64,000 nt of DNA, taken from Desulforhopalus sp. IMCC35007 (GTDB lineage: Bacteria > Desulfobacterota > Desulfobulbia > Desulfobulbales > Desulfocapsaceae). Below are positions 47,401-55,799 of this stretch, piece after piece. The DNA is taken from positions 62,001 to 126,000 of the forward strand of contig NZ_SWCN01000011.1 of NCBI RefSeq assembly GCF_005116575.1, read 5' to 3'. The translations under genes were made by a program, and so were the position numbers. The stretch's first letter is position 1. Every line of letters begins with the position of its first letter. The notes beneath the pieces were generated by a model, which was not told the DNA's origin, did no database searches, and saw nothing but the letters and a program-made list of their open reading frames with translations.

Positions 47401-47975
47401 GATGTTCCTCGATATATTTCAATCTTTTATTAAATATTATTGTAAAAACAGTTACATAGAAGCACTGTCCATGTGTTGCAGGTCTCAGTTTCAGTTTGTA
47501 CAATAGTGATAAGGTCGTCAAAAGTCATCTTGCCTGCACAGGGGGTTAGAAAAAAAGTGTAATCTGATTTAATGTCAATATGTTACAAGGTAATGGGGGT
47601 GCTAACCTCGGATTCTATTAACGGTCCGATTGTAAAAAGACAGCTTTGCCTTGAACGTTAAACAAAGAAATGTTAATGGCATGTACAAGAAGTTTTCATG
47701 TGGTGTCGTTCAGGTGACCCACCTCCTGGTACTTTGGTAAGATTTCACCGTCTGGGGCCGCAAAAAATATTTTCACTTGTCTGCCAATGTTCGTGGTATG
47801 TTCTTGCTGACCTAACAATTAGATATTACAATAAAAAAAGAAAAACCACCCCGTTGTCAGAGTTACGGCAGACCTGCAAATAACTTGAATTCTCCGCCAA
47901 TTCACGGTACTAGTAACAACTTTTGTAGATTATCAGGAACGATCTTTAACTCTAGTCAGACATATTCTTTTTTTC
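47401..47975. other. intergenic region before minC
   Basis: A 575-base divergent gap between the glutathionylspermidine gene and minC. It is AT-rich. Promoters must lie here, but no clear element was recognised. No coding frame is supported. Confidence 0.5.
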
Positions 47976-48722
47976 ATGAATTCAGCCATAATGAACAGTC
48001 CCAGCGAAGAGGCGGCAACTTTAAAAGTGCGCACCGTCTCAATCATCGTGCTTGAGGTTCACTCAACAGACCTTAAAACGATAGACGAACAGATACGGGA
48101 CAAGGCAAATAAGGGAGCTGGTTTTTTTAACAACGTTCCTCTTCTTGTTGATCTTGGTGAGTTGTGTGAGGAGTTTGACCTCACCTGGCTGTTAAGTGTC
48201 AATACGCTTCTCGCCTCCCGGGGTTTTATTCCTGTCGGAATAACCGGGGCTCCAAAATCCTTTGAAGAAGAGGCGCAGACCAATGGCATTATCATCTGGT
48301 CCTCCAAAAAAGCGGCTGTACCGGAACCGGCCAAACCTGAAGAGCCCCAGCCTGAAAAAGATTCAGTCAGCCCCGTACCGACAACAGCATCAGTTACCCA
48401 GATAATTGATCATCCCGTTCGTTCCGGACAGAGGGTTTACGCCAAAGGAAGTGATCTGATTGTCATGTCCACCGTAAATCCTGGTGGCGAGGTAATGGCT
48501 GACGGAAATATTCACATTTACGGAAGCCTCAAGGGACGGGCTCTTGCTGGGGTTAGTGGCCGCGAGGACGTCCGGATTTTCTGCCAGGATCTCCAGGCAG
48601 AGCTGGTTGCCATTGCCGGGTACTATACCATCAACGAAGACCTGCCCTCTACGAGACGGAACACAGCAGTTAAGATGTCTCTGAAAGGAGAAAGTCTGGA
48701 GATCGATCCGTTAATCCCATAA
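47976..48722 (+). CDS. minC: septum site-determining protein MinC
   Basis: A 248-residue inhibitor of FtsZ ring formation. The N-terminal domain (about 15-115) is followed by an Ala/Pro/Glu-rich linker (PEPAKPEEPQPEK). The C-terminal beta-helix domain has RSGQRVYAKGSDLIVM, GGEVMADGNIHIYGSLKGR and the MinD-binding RIFCQDLQAELVAI. Two in-frame ATG codons (47976 and 47991) lie at the N-terminus; neither has an obvious ribosome site. It is the first gene of minCDE. Confidence 0.94.
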   Translation: MNSAIMNSPSEEAATLKVRTVSIIVLEVHSTDLKTIDEQIRDKANKGAGFFNNVPLLVDLGELCEEFDLTWLLSVNTLLASRGFIPVGITGAPKSFEEEAQTNGIIIWSSKKAAVPEPAKPEEPQPEKDSVSPVPTTASVTQIIDHPVRSGQRVYAKGSDLIVMSTVNPGGEVMADGNIHIYGSLKGRALAGVSGREDVRIFCQDLQAELVAIAGYYTINEDLPSTRRNTAVKMSLKGESLEIDPLIP

Positions 48723-48770
48723 AGAACAATCCTTTCAATTAAGAATAAACGATGAGCCAAGAGGTAAACA

Positions 48771-49586
48771 ATGGCAAAAGTCATAGTTGTAACATCAGGA
48801 AAAGGTGGCGTTGGTAAAACGACCTCCAGCGCAGCACTCGGAACAGGACTCGCACTCAGGGGCTATAAGACGGTTGTCATCGATTTTGATGTCGGCCTGA
48901 GGAACCTTGATCTCATCATGGGATGCGAGCGAAGGGTGGTGTACGATTTTATCAACGTTATCCGTCAGGAATCAAATCTTAACCAGTCCCTGATCAAAGA
49001 TAAGCGTGTTGACAACCTGTATATCCTTGCAGCATCACAAACCAAGGACAAAGACACCCTTGATATTGAAGGCGTCGGGCGGGTCATTAATGAACTGTCA
49101 CAAACTTTTGACTTTATTATATGTGACTCTCCTGCGGGCATAGAAAAGGGTGCTTTTATGGCAATGTACTTTGCCGATGAAGCGGTTATCGTAACCAACC
49201 CCGAGGTCTCATCGGTTCGGGATTCCGATCGTATCCTCGGTTTGCTTGCGAGTAAAACAGCCCGTGCCGTCAACAACCGCGATGCGGTCAAAGAGCACCT
49301 GCTGATGACCCGTTATGACCCGAGCAGAGTCGCAAAAGGCGAAATGCTCAGCGTCGAGGACGTCACAGACATTCTCGCCATTCCACTTCTTGGTGTTATC
49401 CCCGAGTCAGAATCAGTTCTCAGTGCCTCAAACTCTGGCAATCCGGTGATTCTTGACACCGAGAGTAAGGCAGGACAGGCATATGACGATGCGGTGGGCC
49501 GCTTACTGGGGGAAGACAGGATGCACCGTTTCCTGGAAATCGAGAAAAAAGGTTTCTTTCAGAAACTTGGCCTTTTCAGGAGCTAA
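48771..49586 (+). CDS. minD: septum site-determining ATPase MinD
   Basis: A 271-residue deviant Walker A ATPase. The P-loop is VTSGKGGVGKTTSSAAL, and VVIDFDVGLRNLDLIMG and DFIICDSPAGIEKGA follow. The C-terminal amphipathic helix (FLEIEKKGFFQKLGLFRS) attaches the ATP form to the membrane. It recruits MinC and is displaced by MinE to form the pole-to-pole pattern. It lies 48 bases after minC. Confidence 0.97.
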   Translation: MAKVIVVTSGKGGVGKTTSSAALGTGLALRGYKTVVIDFDVGLRNLDLIMGCERRVVYDFINVIRQESNLNQSLIKDKRVDNLYILAASQTKDKDTLDIEGVGRVINELSQTFDFIICDSPAGIEKGAFMAMYFADEAVIVTNPEVSSVRDSDRILGLLASKTARAVNNRDAVKEHLLMTRYDPSRVAKGEMLSVEDVTDILAIPLLGVIPESESVLSASNSGNPVILDTESKAGQAYDDAVGRLLGEDRMHRFLEIEKKGFFQKLGLFRS

Positions 49587-49589
49587 GCT

Positions 49590-49853
49590 ATGAGAATTTT
49601 AGATTTTTTTAGAAACAACAGAAAGACCTCCGCCTCGACGGCAAAAGATCGACTGCAGATTATCGTCGCCCAGGAGCGAATGACGAGAAACGGGCCGGAC
49701 TACCTGCCCATGATGAAGGAAGAACTTCTGCTTGTTGTCCGCAAATATATCCAGGTTCCGGATGGCGCCGTTACCGTTAAGCTGGATAAAGATGATGATT
49801 GCGAGGTGCTTGAGTTAAACATCATGTTACCCGAGCAAGCCGAGGCCGAGTAG
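49590..49853 (+). CDS. minE: cell division topological specificity factor MinE
   Basis: An 87-residue protein with an N-terminal membrane-targeting and anti-MinCD part (ILDFFRNNRKTSASTAKDRL, QIIVAQERM) and the C-terminal topological domain (EELLLVVRKYIQVPDGAVTV). The start is three bases after minD's stop. It completes the operon. Confidence 0.95.
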   Translation: MRILDFFRNNRKTSASTAKDRLQIIVAQERMTRNGPDYLPMMKEELLLVVRKYIQVPDGAVTVKLDKDDDCEVLELNIMLPEQAEAE

Positions 49854-49865
49854 CCAGGTTGTATT

Positions 49866-49895
49866 GCAGACAATGCGGGGACCTGCATTGTCTGC
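49866..49895 (+). terminator. hairpin after minE, likely terminator
   Basis: GCAGACAATGC (49866-49876) pairs perfectly with GCATTGTCTGC (49885-49895) around an 8-base loop, 13 bases after minE. Only a weak T stretch follows, so termination may need help. Confidence 0.65.
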
Positions 49896-50058
49896 TTACT
49901 GGATGTTATGCTACTTTTGATCTGCATCCTGGGGAACTTTGAGGAATTATGTTGCGCCCCTTACGATAATGCACAAAGTAGCGGTTTTTCTTAATGAGTT
50001 GAGATTTGAGTTTTAATGGAATTGTGATATCTTGTACCAAGAACTAAACATTATATGT

Positions 50059-50556
50059 TCAAGATATTTTTTTTGCAGACTTTGTTTTTGAGACTTTTTT
50101 CGTTTTCTGTTTTGTCTCTTTTGCTTGCTCCTTGAGGTCGTTTTTTTCTGGTAGACTGGCTTTTGAGTCTGGAGTTGGTAAAAATGATATTGTAGGTAAT
50201 ATCGTTGGAGGCCAAGGCCCTCTTGATGTAATTGTAATAATAAATTCCCTTGCTGCGCTATAGAGTATTGAGGCGCCATTGACTTTGAGCAGTTTTTCAG
50301 GATCAGGCCAATTCTCATCCACAGAGAACATACCAACTACTATCAGGTGGATGGCGTAAGGTATCCGCTTTGTTTCATCCTCTGGCATAGCTGTGATTTC
50401 TAGAGTAACCTGGTAGGTGTCATTGTCAGGGTCCTTATCTACAGCAACCTTGGTCTCAAAATCCATTGCTGCCGATTCTTCATCAGTAATGTTCGGGTCA
50501 GCTGAGACCTGCACAAAAGGGAAGAAATATTCTTTTACAATTAATGGTGGATTCAT
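50059..50556 (-). CDS. SecB-like chaperone of a toxin-antitoxin-chaperone module
   Basis: A 165-residue protein with the SecB fold pattern: a beta-rich front half (YQVTLEITAMPED, HLIVVGMFSVDEN) and the helix motif NGASILYSAAREFIITITSRGPWPPTILP, quoted here as two parts, NGASILYSAAREFIITI and GPWPPTILP. These match SecB proteins. The last 30 residues are Lys-rich (KQKTKKVSKTKSAKK) and probably disordered. In toxin-antitoxin-chaperone modules such as M. tuberculosis Rv1955-1957, a SecB-like protein protects the antitoxin. It follows the antitoxin with an ATGA overlap, so all three genes are one operon. Confidence 0.85.
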   Translation of the reverse strand: MNPPLIVKEYFFPFVQVSADPNITDEESAAMDFETKVAVDKDPDNDTYQVTLEITAMPEDETKRIPYAIHLIVVGMFSVDENWPDPEKLLKVNGASILYSAAREFIITITSRGPWPPTILPTISFLPTPDSKASLPEKNDLKEQAKETKQKTKKVSKTKSAKKIS

Positions 50557-50948
50557 GCTCCAGCGTGCTCCAACATCTCATTAAATTGATTTTCAATTAT
50601 CGGTTTTTGACGCCAGCGAGTTTTTACATCTTTATTACCATCAAATCTTCTAAACCATTTTTGGTTTTTCTCTTCTTGACCAGTCACATGAATAGTAAGT
50701 TTTCCACCAAGTGCATTCACTAGCTTGGTCATTGACGCAATGGTGAAATTGGCCTTTCCCTTGAAAACCTTGGTTATATATGCTTGTGAGGAACCGATGT
50801 GGTCTGCGAGTTCTTTCTTTGAAACATCTCTTTCCTCCATGAACTGATGAAGCTGAAGAGTGAATTCAAGTATGTTTTGCTCTGTGAGGTATTCTAGGTC
50901 GTCTTCAAAATCTGCCCAGAGATCTGAAAATGAAGTATATTCTGTCAT
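50553..50948 (-). CDS. higA: HigA-like antitoxin of the TAC module
   Basis: A 131-residue protein. The centre (about residues 35-95) is a Cro/C1-type helix-turn-helix (DVSKKELADHIGSSQAYITK). The C-terminus beyond about residue 95 is long and charged (NQKWFRRFDGNKDVKTRWRQ) and probably acts as the chaperone-addiction region, bound by the SecB-like partner. It should repress its own operon and block the toxin. Its ends overlap the toxin and chaperone genes by four bases each. Confidence 0.87.
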   Translation of the reverse strand: MTEYTSFSDLWADFEDDLEYLTEQNILEFTLQLHQFMEERDVSKKELADHIGSSQAYITKVFKGKANFTIASMTKLVNALGGKLTIHVTGQEEKNQKWFRRFDGNKDVKTRWRQKPIIENQFNEMLEHAGA

Positions 50949-51376
50949 GATATTTTCCCCTCATCATCAAAATATGTAAGATTGCCTGCTTTGTAAGATT
51001 CAGCGTACCCATTCTTGATCTTGATAATGCGATCTATTTCTAGTTTATTCGCTTTTTTTGTTTTCTTTATATGCTGACAACCACAGATTATGACCTTTCT
51101 TTGATGTTCTGCGTAAAACCAAAACAGTCGTAAGTCGCCTGCAATAAACTCAAATATTTTTTCTTTTTTGTTTGCTTCATGCGATTTCTCTTTCGGCAAC
51201 AACGTTGGCCCTGCCTGCGTTGTCGCTACAAGTGAAAGAATAGCAAAAAGCCCTTTGAGAGAACCTCTATACTTTGGGTTAAGCTCATTACACCAAGCAA
51301 GTAGTGGTGATGTCCCATTCGGGTTACACACCTCATAGATAGTCCATTTTCCCTTTTTGACTTCTCTTAATTGCAT
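50945..51376 (-). CDS. higB: HigB-like toxin of the TAC module
   Basis: A 143-residue protein of the RelE/HigB (Gp49-like) toxin superfamily. Supporting parts are the N-terminal KGKWTIYEVCNPNG and the core beta strands and basic helix in LRLFWFYAEHQRKVIICGCQHIKKTKKANKLE, given here as LRLFWFYAEHQRKVIICG and KKTKKANKLE. Such toxins cut mRNA on the ribosome. It is first in the operon and its promoter is visible just upstream. The AT-rich region and its position between two unrelated genes suggest horizontal gain. Confidence 0.82.
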   Translation of the reverse strand: MQLREVKKGKWTIYEVCNPNGTSPLLAWCNELNPKYRGSLKGLFAILSLVATTQAGPTLLPKEKSHEANKKEKIFEFIAGDLRLFWFYAEHQRKVIICGCQHIKKTKKANKLEIDRIIKIKNGYAESYKAGNLTYFDDEGKIS

Positions 51377-51382
51377 ACCCTG

Positions 51383-51398
51383 TTAACCTGTAGGTTAA
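51383..51398. promoter_or_regulatory. palindromic operator of the TAC operon
   Basis: TTAACCT-GT-AGGTTAA is a perfect 7+2+7 palindrome that begins 7 bases upstream of the toxin start codon. It covers the -10 element, so binding by the HigA-like repressor would block transcription. The repressor match is inferred. Confidence 0.75.
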
Positions 51399-51420
51399 GT
51401 GAAAGGCGATAAAATGTCAA
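51392..51420 (-). promoter_or_regulatory. promoter of the TAC operon
   Basis: On the minus strand TTGACA (51415-51420, perfect -35) is followed after 17 bases by TAACCT (51392-51397, -10). Transcription would start near 51385, leaving a very short leader of about 8-10 bases before the ATG at 51376. Confidence 0.7.
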
Positions 51421-52037
51421 GTCACAGATTGTGGTGTACTACAATTTTAAACGCACAGTCTGTAGCGCTGATATTTGCGATAATTGTTTGTTTTTTGGAA
51501 AATATTTAGTTGAATAACACCCCTGATTGTGTTTTTTTTATTTGCAAATGAAGCGACGTCGGTAATCAATCGGCTACTGGCAATTATCAGAAATAAAGAA
51601 GAGGTAGTTCCTTTTCACCTCATAACTTTTAGCCCATGAATATTTTAATTCCTTTGTTATCTTACGCGTACAAAACCTATACAGACATTGTTTGTGGTTT
51701 GGAGATATAGCAAGTTAACTATAGGTCTTAATAGCTTCTCAAACTCTTACCTATTGAGAGAGAAAAATGGCCCATTAGATCCAATTTCTAACCGTATAAC
51801 CTGCAATTTTGATGTGGTATACAGATCTGGCTTACTCCCTACGACGAAACCACTTCTCACTCTAATCGCCCGAAGATACGAATTGACTTTATCACTATCA
51901 CTTCTTTCTAGCAATCGATTGTGGTAGAGTGTCTGCAAGATATCACAACACAAGTATGCTGTATTATGTGATCTTTTGATAGAAAGAAGACTCTCTGGCC
52001 GATGTTGGCCTTATTGAAATAGAGAACGAGAAAAGAC
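51421..52037. other. intergenic region before xdhC
   Basis: About 620 bases, AT-rich, between the TAC promoter and the XdhC gene. Two short open frames (51688-51927 plus strand, 51747-51953 minus strand) overlap each other and look unlike real proteins. No other structure was recognised. Confidence 0.4.
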
Positions 52038-52847
52038 ATGGAAAAAACAGTCGTAGATGCTCTGGCAAAAAAAGTCGCAGCAGGAGAACCCGTTGCCCTG
52101 GTTTCTGTAATCAGTAACAGTGGCTCATCACCCGCCAAGTGTGGGGCGATGATGCTTGTAGATGGCAAGGGTGAAACCTGCGGCACCGTAGGTGGTGGAA
52201 GCCTCGAACACCAGGTAGTGGCAGAAGCGGGTGAATGTATCAGGCTAGGGGTGAGTAAAGAAATCGACTACTCTCTCACAGAAAGTGGCGGACTTGGGAT
52301 GACCTGTGGGGGCAGGGTCCACTTTTTAATCAAGGTGTTTTCTTCCCAGCCACGCCTCATCATTGTCGGTGGCGGTCATGTTGGGATGGAGCTATATAAG
52401 CAGGGACTTTTGCAGGGCTACCGTGTTGAAATCTTAGATGATAGAGAGACGATCGCCACAAAAGAAAGGTTCCCCGAGGCTGCACATATCGTCTGCGGCG
52501 ATCCTGTGACGGAACTTGCAGGCTATCCCCTTGCTGACAACTGCTTTGTCACCATCGCCACCCACTCCCATGATCTGGATAAATTGGCCCTTGCTGCGGT
52601 GGCGGAGTCCGATGCTGCCTATATTGGGATGATCGGCAGCAGTAAAAAGATCAGGACCACCATTGACTATCTTCTGGCACAAGGTATTGCCCGTGAGAAA
52701 ATAGAGAAACTCTTCACCCCAATGGGGCTGAACGTGGCGACCATCGAGCCCAAAGAAATAGCCGTTGCCATTATAAGTGAGATCCTGCTGATGAAAAACA
52801 ATGGCTCACCGGAACATATGAAGGTGGTAAAGAAGGTCAAAATTTAA
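52038..52847 (+). CDS. xdhC: XdhC/CoxI family molybdenum hydroxylase accessory protein
   Basis: A 269-residue protein. The N-terminal XdhC domain has PVALVSVISNSGSSPAKCGAMM, here cut to VSVISNSGSSPAKCG, and CGTVGGGSLEHQV. The C-terminal Rossmann domain has LIIVGGGHVGMELYKQG and CFVTIATHSHDLDKLAL, ending in FTPMGLNVATIEPKEIAVAI. XdhC holds the molybdenum cofactor and adds its terminal sulfur before insertion into the hydroxylase. It probably serves the enzyme encoded at 40202-43723, although it is not in that operon. Confidence 0.92.
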   Translation: MEKTVVDALAKKVAAGEPVALVSVISNSGSSPAKCGAMMLVDGKGETCGTVGGGSLEHQVVAEAGECIRLGVSKEIDYSLTESGGLGMTCGGRVHFLIKVFSSQPRLIIVGGGHVGMELYKQGLLQGYRVEILDDRETIATKERFPEAAHIVCGDPVTELAGYPLADNCFVTIATHSHDLDKLALAAVAESDAAYIGMIGSSKKIRTTIDYLLAQGIAREKIEKLFTPMGLNVATIEPKEIAVAIISEILLMKNNGSPEHMKVVKKVKI

Positions 52848-52865
52848 GGCCACCTTAATTCAAGA

Positions 52866-52895
52866 TGGCAGGCAAAAGTTTTACAAAGCCTGCCA
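52866..52895. repeat. hairpin after xdhC
   Basis: TGGCAGGC (52866-52873) pairs with GCCTGCCA (52888-52895) with a 14-base loop. It lies between the convergent xdhC and pyruvate kinase genes. No T-run of note follows in either direction; a weak terminator is possible. Confidence 0.45.
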
Positions 52896-52959
52896 GAGAA
52901 CAGCTACTTGTCTTGACTCTTCTGAGATGGTTTTGGCCAGTAGCTGCTGGCAGGCAAGA

Positions 52960-54756
52960 TCAGACCTCAGTTTTGGGGACAACCATGATCTGTAGGGCTC
53001 CGTTCTGGTTCATGCCGGATTTAGTGCGCCGTGGGCCTTCCACCACGGAAATCAGGTCACCTTCCCGTATGATCCCAAATTGCAGGGCCATCTTTATCCC
53101 GCGTAGAACTGTCTGATCCCGGTCGAGATCCTCTTTGATAATCAAGGGAATAATATTTTTATACAGGGTTGCGTGTCGTGCAACTTTTAAGGATTTTGTC
53201 ACCAGGATGGAAGGAATGGTTCTGCTCCATTTTGACAGGGCTGGATAAAGGGTTCCCGTGGCATCAAGGAGCAGGGTGGCCGCTGAGTTTTTAAATCCGG
53301 AAACGGCTGTCAAGACCGGGTTGGACAGATTTTCTTCCATCAGGGATTCGAGTTGCTCCGGGTCCATTTTGGCATAATGTTCTTCTTCCGAGATGATGGC
53401 CGCCATGGTTCGGACAACATTGACAGGATCAACGCCTGTTGCGGTTTCCTGGGAAAGCATGACTGCATCGGTACCCTCGCCTATGGCGGTGCTTACGTCT
53501 GTTACCTCGGCACGGCTCGGCCTTGAGTTGGTGGTCATCGAGTCGAGCATCTGGGTTGCCGTGATGACAGGTGTGTTCATCTGCCAGCAGAGGCGGATGA
53601 TCTCCTGCTGGATTCTTGGAACCCTGGGGGCAGGAAGCTCCACCCCCATATCGCCCCGGGCAATCATGATCCCATCAGAAACCTCGATAATCTCCCGGAT
53701 ATTGTTGACCGCTTCCGGTTTTTCGATTTTGGCGATCACCCGGATATCCCTTTTACCCGACTTCCTGATAAACTCTTTTATGCTCCTGATTTCTTCTGCA
53801 GTGCGGACAAAGGAAAGGGCCACATAATCGACGGAATGTTCAAGACCCCAGTCGAGGTCAAGCCAATCCTTTTCGGTAACGCTGGGGAGAGAGAGTAAGG
53901 TGCCCGGCAGGTTCATTCCTTTTGACGACTTGAGGACACCTCCAACCATGATCTCGCAGATCACCTCAGCGTCTCCTGTCTCGATAACCTTCAGTTCGAG
54001 CAGGCCGTCATCGAGGAGGATCGGCTCTCCCACCTCAAGGTCATCAATTATTTCGGGGGTTATGGTGGAGATGCGGGCAGAAGTACCCAGGACCTGAGTT
54101 TTTTGGATGGATATTTTCTTACCCGCAGTCAGCGTAATCTGTCCGCCTTCCATTTCACCGGTGCGGATTTTAGGGCCACAGAGATCCTGAAGAACTGCTA
54201 TGGGCCGATTCCAGGATTTTTCGGCAAGGCGGATGGCAGAAAGGGTTTCGCCATGTTGACTGTGACTGCCGTGGGAGAAGTTGAGCCGCGCAACATCCAT
54301 TCCTGCGACGATCATTTTGCCTATTGTGTCCACGTTGTCACAGGCAGGGCCGATGGTACAGACAATTCTCGCTTTCTTGCTTATCCCCTGATACTTCTGC
54401 CGTTGTACTTTTCCAAGGAGCGTGAAGAGAGTGTTGAAGTCCAAGGGTTTAGCCAGCACGGCCAGCACGTTGTGTTTTTTACTGAGGCGCTCTACAACCG
54501 CCGGATCTTTTTCGGAAGAAGAGACAATGATAATAGGAAGATGGGGGCAGACAACCTGCATGGCCTCAATAAACTTAAATCCATCCCAGTGGGGCATCTC
54601 GATGTCGCTGACAATTACATCATAACTTTTACTGGTGGCGAGCTGAAAACCCTGTTGGCCATTGTCCACGGCATCTACCTTGTAGCCCTCTTTTTCGAGG
54701 CGTTTTTTGGTAAGGAGTTGTACGGCAGGGGAGTCTTCGAGTAGTAATATCTGCAT
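52960..54756 (-). CDS. pyruvate kinase with N-terminal receiver domain
   Basis: A 598-residue fusion. Residues 1-120 are a complete response-regulator receiver: acidic pair in LLLEDSP, the phosphorylatable Asp in VIVSDIEMPHWDG (about residue 51), Ser in IIVSSSE and Lys in VLAKPLD. Residues about 127-598 are pyruvate kinase with all catalytic parts: KIVCTIGPA-type start (ARIVCTIGPACDN), RLNFSHG, GPKIRTGE, the catalytic Lys in VIAKIEKPEAV, ARGDMGVELP and ATQMLDSM, plus the C-terminal domain. The junction is in one frame. Phosphorylation of the receiver may control the last step of glycolysis. No kinase is adjacent. Confidence 0.93.
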   Translation of the reverse strand: MQILLLEDSPAVQLLTKKRLEKEGYKVDAVDNGQQGFQLATSKSYDVIVSDIEMPHWDGFKFIEAMQVVCPHLPIIIVSSSEKDPAVVERLSKKHNVLAVLAKPLDFNTLFTLLGKVQRQKYQGISKKARIVCTIGPACDNVDTIGKMIVAGMDVARLNFSHGSHSQHGETLSAIRLAEKSWNRPIAVLQDLCGPKIRTGEMEGGQITLTAGKKISIQKTQVLGTSARISTITPEIIDDLEVGEPILLDDGLLELKVIETGDAEVICEIMVGGVLKSSKGMNLPGTLLSLPSVTEKDWLDLDWGLEHSVDYVALSFVRTAEEIRSIKEFIRKSGKRDIRVIAKIEKPEAVNNIREIIEVSDGIMIARGDMGVELPAPRVPRIQQEIIRLCWQMNTPVITATQMLDSMTTNSRPSRAEVTDVSTAIGEGTDAVMLSQETATGVDPVNVVRTMAAIISEEEHYAKMDPEQLESLMEENLSNPVLTAVSGFKNSAATLLLDATGTLYPALSKWSRTIPSILVTKSLKVARHATLYKNIIPLIIKEDLDRDQTVLRGIKMALQFGIIREGDLISVVEGPRRTKSGMNQNGALQIMVVPKTEV

Positions 54757-55799
54757 GGTATCTAGACCTCTTTGGCTGAGATTGACCTGATCAGCAAATG
54801 CTCATATTAAAGGATGTGTGAAATAAACTCCACCTGGCACATGATAATGGCTGCTGGCATTGGCAGTCACCGGATGTAGAGTTTGGGTATGATTACTGAT
54901 AAGTGTATCACCTTTTCATTGTTACAAAAAAGTAAAATCCTGAAATCAGCGTAAAAACAAGGTACAGGTGGCTAAGAAAATAACACACCACTATAGGTAG
55001 TTGTGGGAAGTAGATGTGGCTGTAGCGCTTTTCCTGGGCCTGGTTTCCTTGTCTGGCGGGCCAATGGCTTGAGGTACTGACAGAAACAGACAGGCAATAC
55101 CAGAAAAAGTACGGGTGTTTATTGGGCAAATTATTGTGCGGCCAAAGAATATGAAGAACCAGCGGGAAGCAGAAGCCTACTTGAGCGAGGCTAAAAAAAT
55201 CAGGAATATCCGTTCCGGCTACAGACGTAGAGGAAATTGCCCGCCGTCAACTTGAGTGACGCAGTCTGGCGTTTTTTCCCGTTGATGTTCGAGCCGTTTT
55301 ATTCAATACACAGCGCTGTGCCCTGTCGGCTTGCCAGGCAATCTGTTCATTTTTCAACAGATTATTGAAAACTTGTCACTGAGGCTCAATTTTCGAATGT
55401 GTGGTGGCAAAAATGTGTTCACCACAAGGAGCACTCTTATTTGGCCAAAGTACAAAGAGATAACTGGATGTGGATTTCGCTATGCTAGTACTGTAGGGGA
55501 TTACAGACGGTTGGATATTCAATTCCGTAAGAATAGTTCTTAGAAAAATTACATTAATGTGTTAAAGTGACGAAACTGGTGAGTTGAAAAGTCAATGGTG
55601 GATTATGTCGTAACAATTACTTTTCAGCGAAAAGTTCGCCTCTCCAAGAAGAATAACCGGTTGTTTTATAACTGTGCAGTTGAATTCTATTTTTTTGCAA
55701 ATTGGCACATATTTCGCTCTAAAAATTACTCTGGTTTCCGTGGTTCGGTGCTTCGGTAGACGCGCCCTGACTGACGGTTCATTTACGAAGTGTTGACTT
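54757..55799. other. 1-kb region without a supported gene
   Basis: The longest gap in the window. A 73-codon minus-strand frame (54908-55129) encodes a basic start and a hydrophobic stretch (LPIVVCYFLSHLYLVFTLIS), so a small membrane peptide is possible but unsupported. A short piece near 55205-55258 reads ATDVEEIARRQLE and could be gene debris. The last part should hold the promoter of the transglutaminase cluster. Nothing else was recognised. Confidence 0.4.

Noticed and set aside
51688-51953. Overlapping short frames on both strands upstream of xdhC
   Set aside because: They overlap each other, lack ribosome sites and have no recognisable motif.
54380-54420. Receiver-pyruvate kinase junction as an assembly or frameshift artefact
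   Set aside because: Both domains are complete and share one frame with a short normal linker, and no stop or frameshift is needed.
54908-55129. Minus-strand 73-codon frame with a hydrophobic stretch
   Set aside because: No family, no clear ribosome site, and it lies in an AT-rich non-coding region. A chance frame is as likely as a small membrane peptide.
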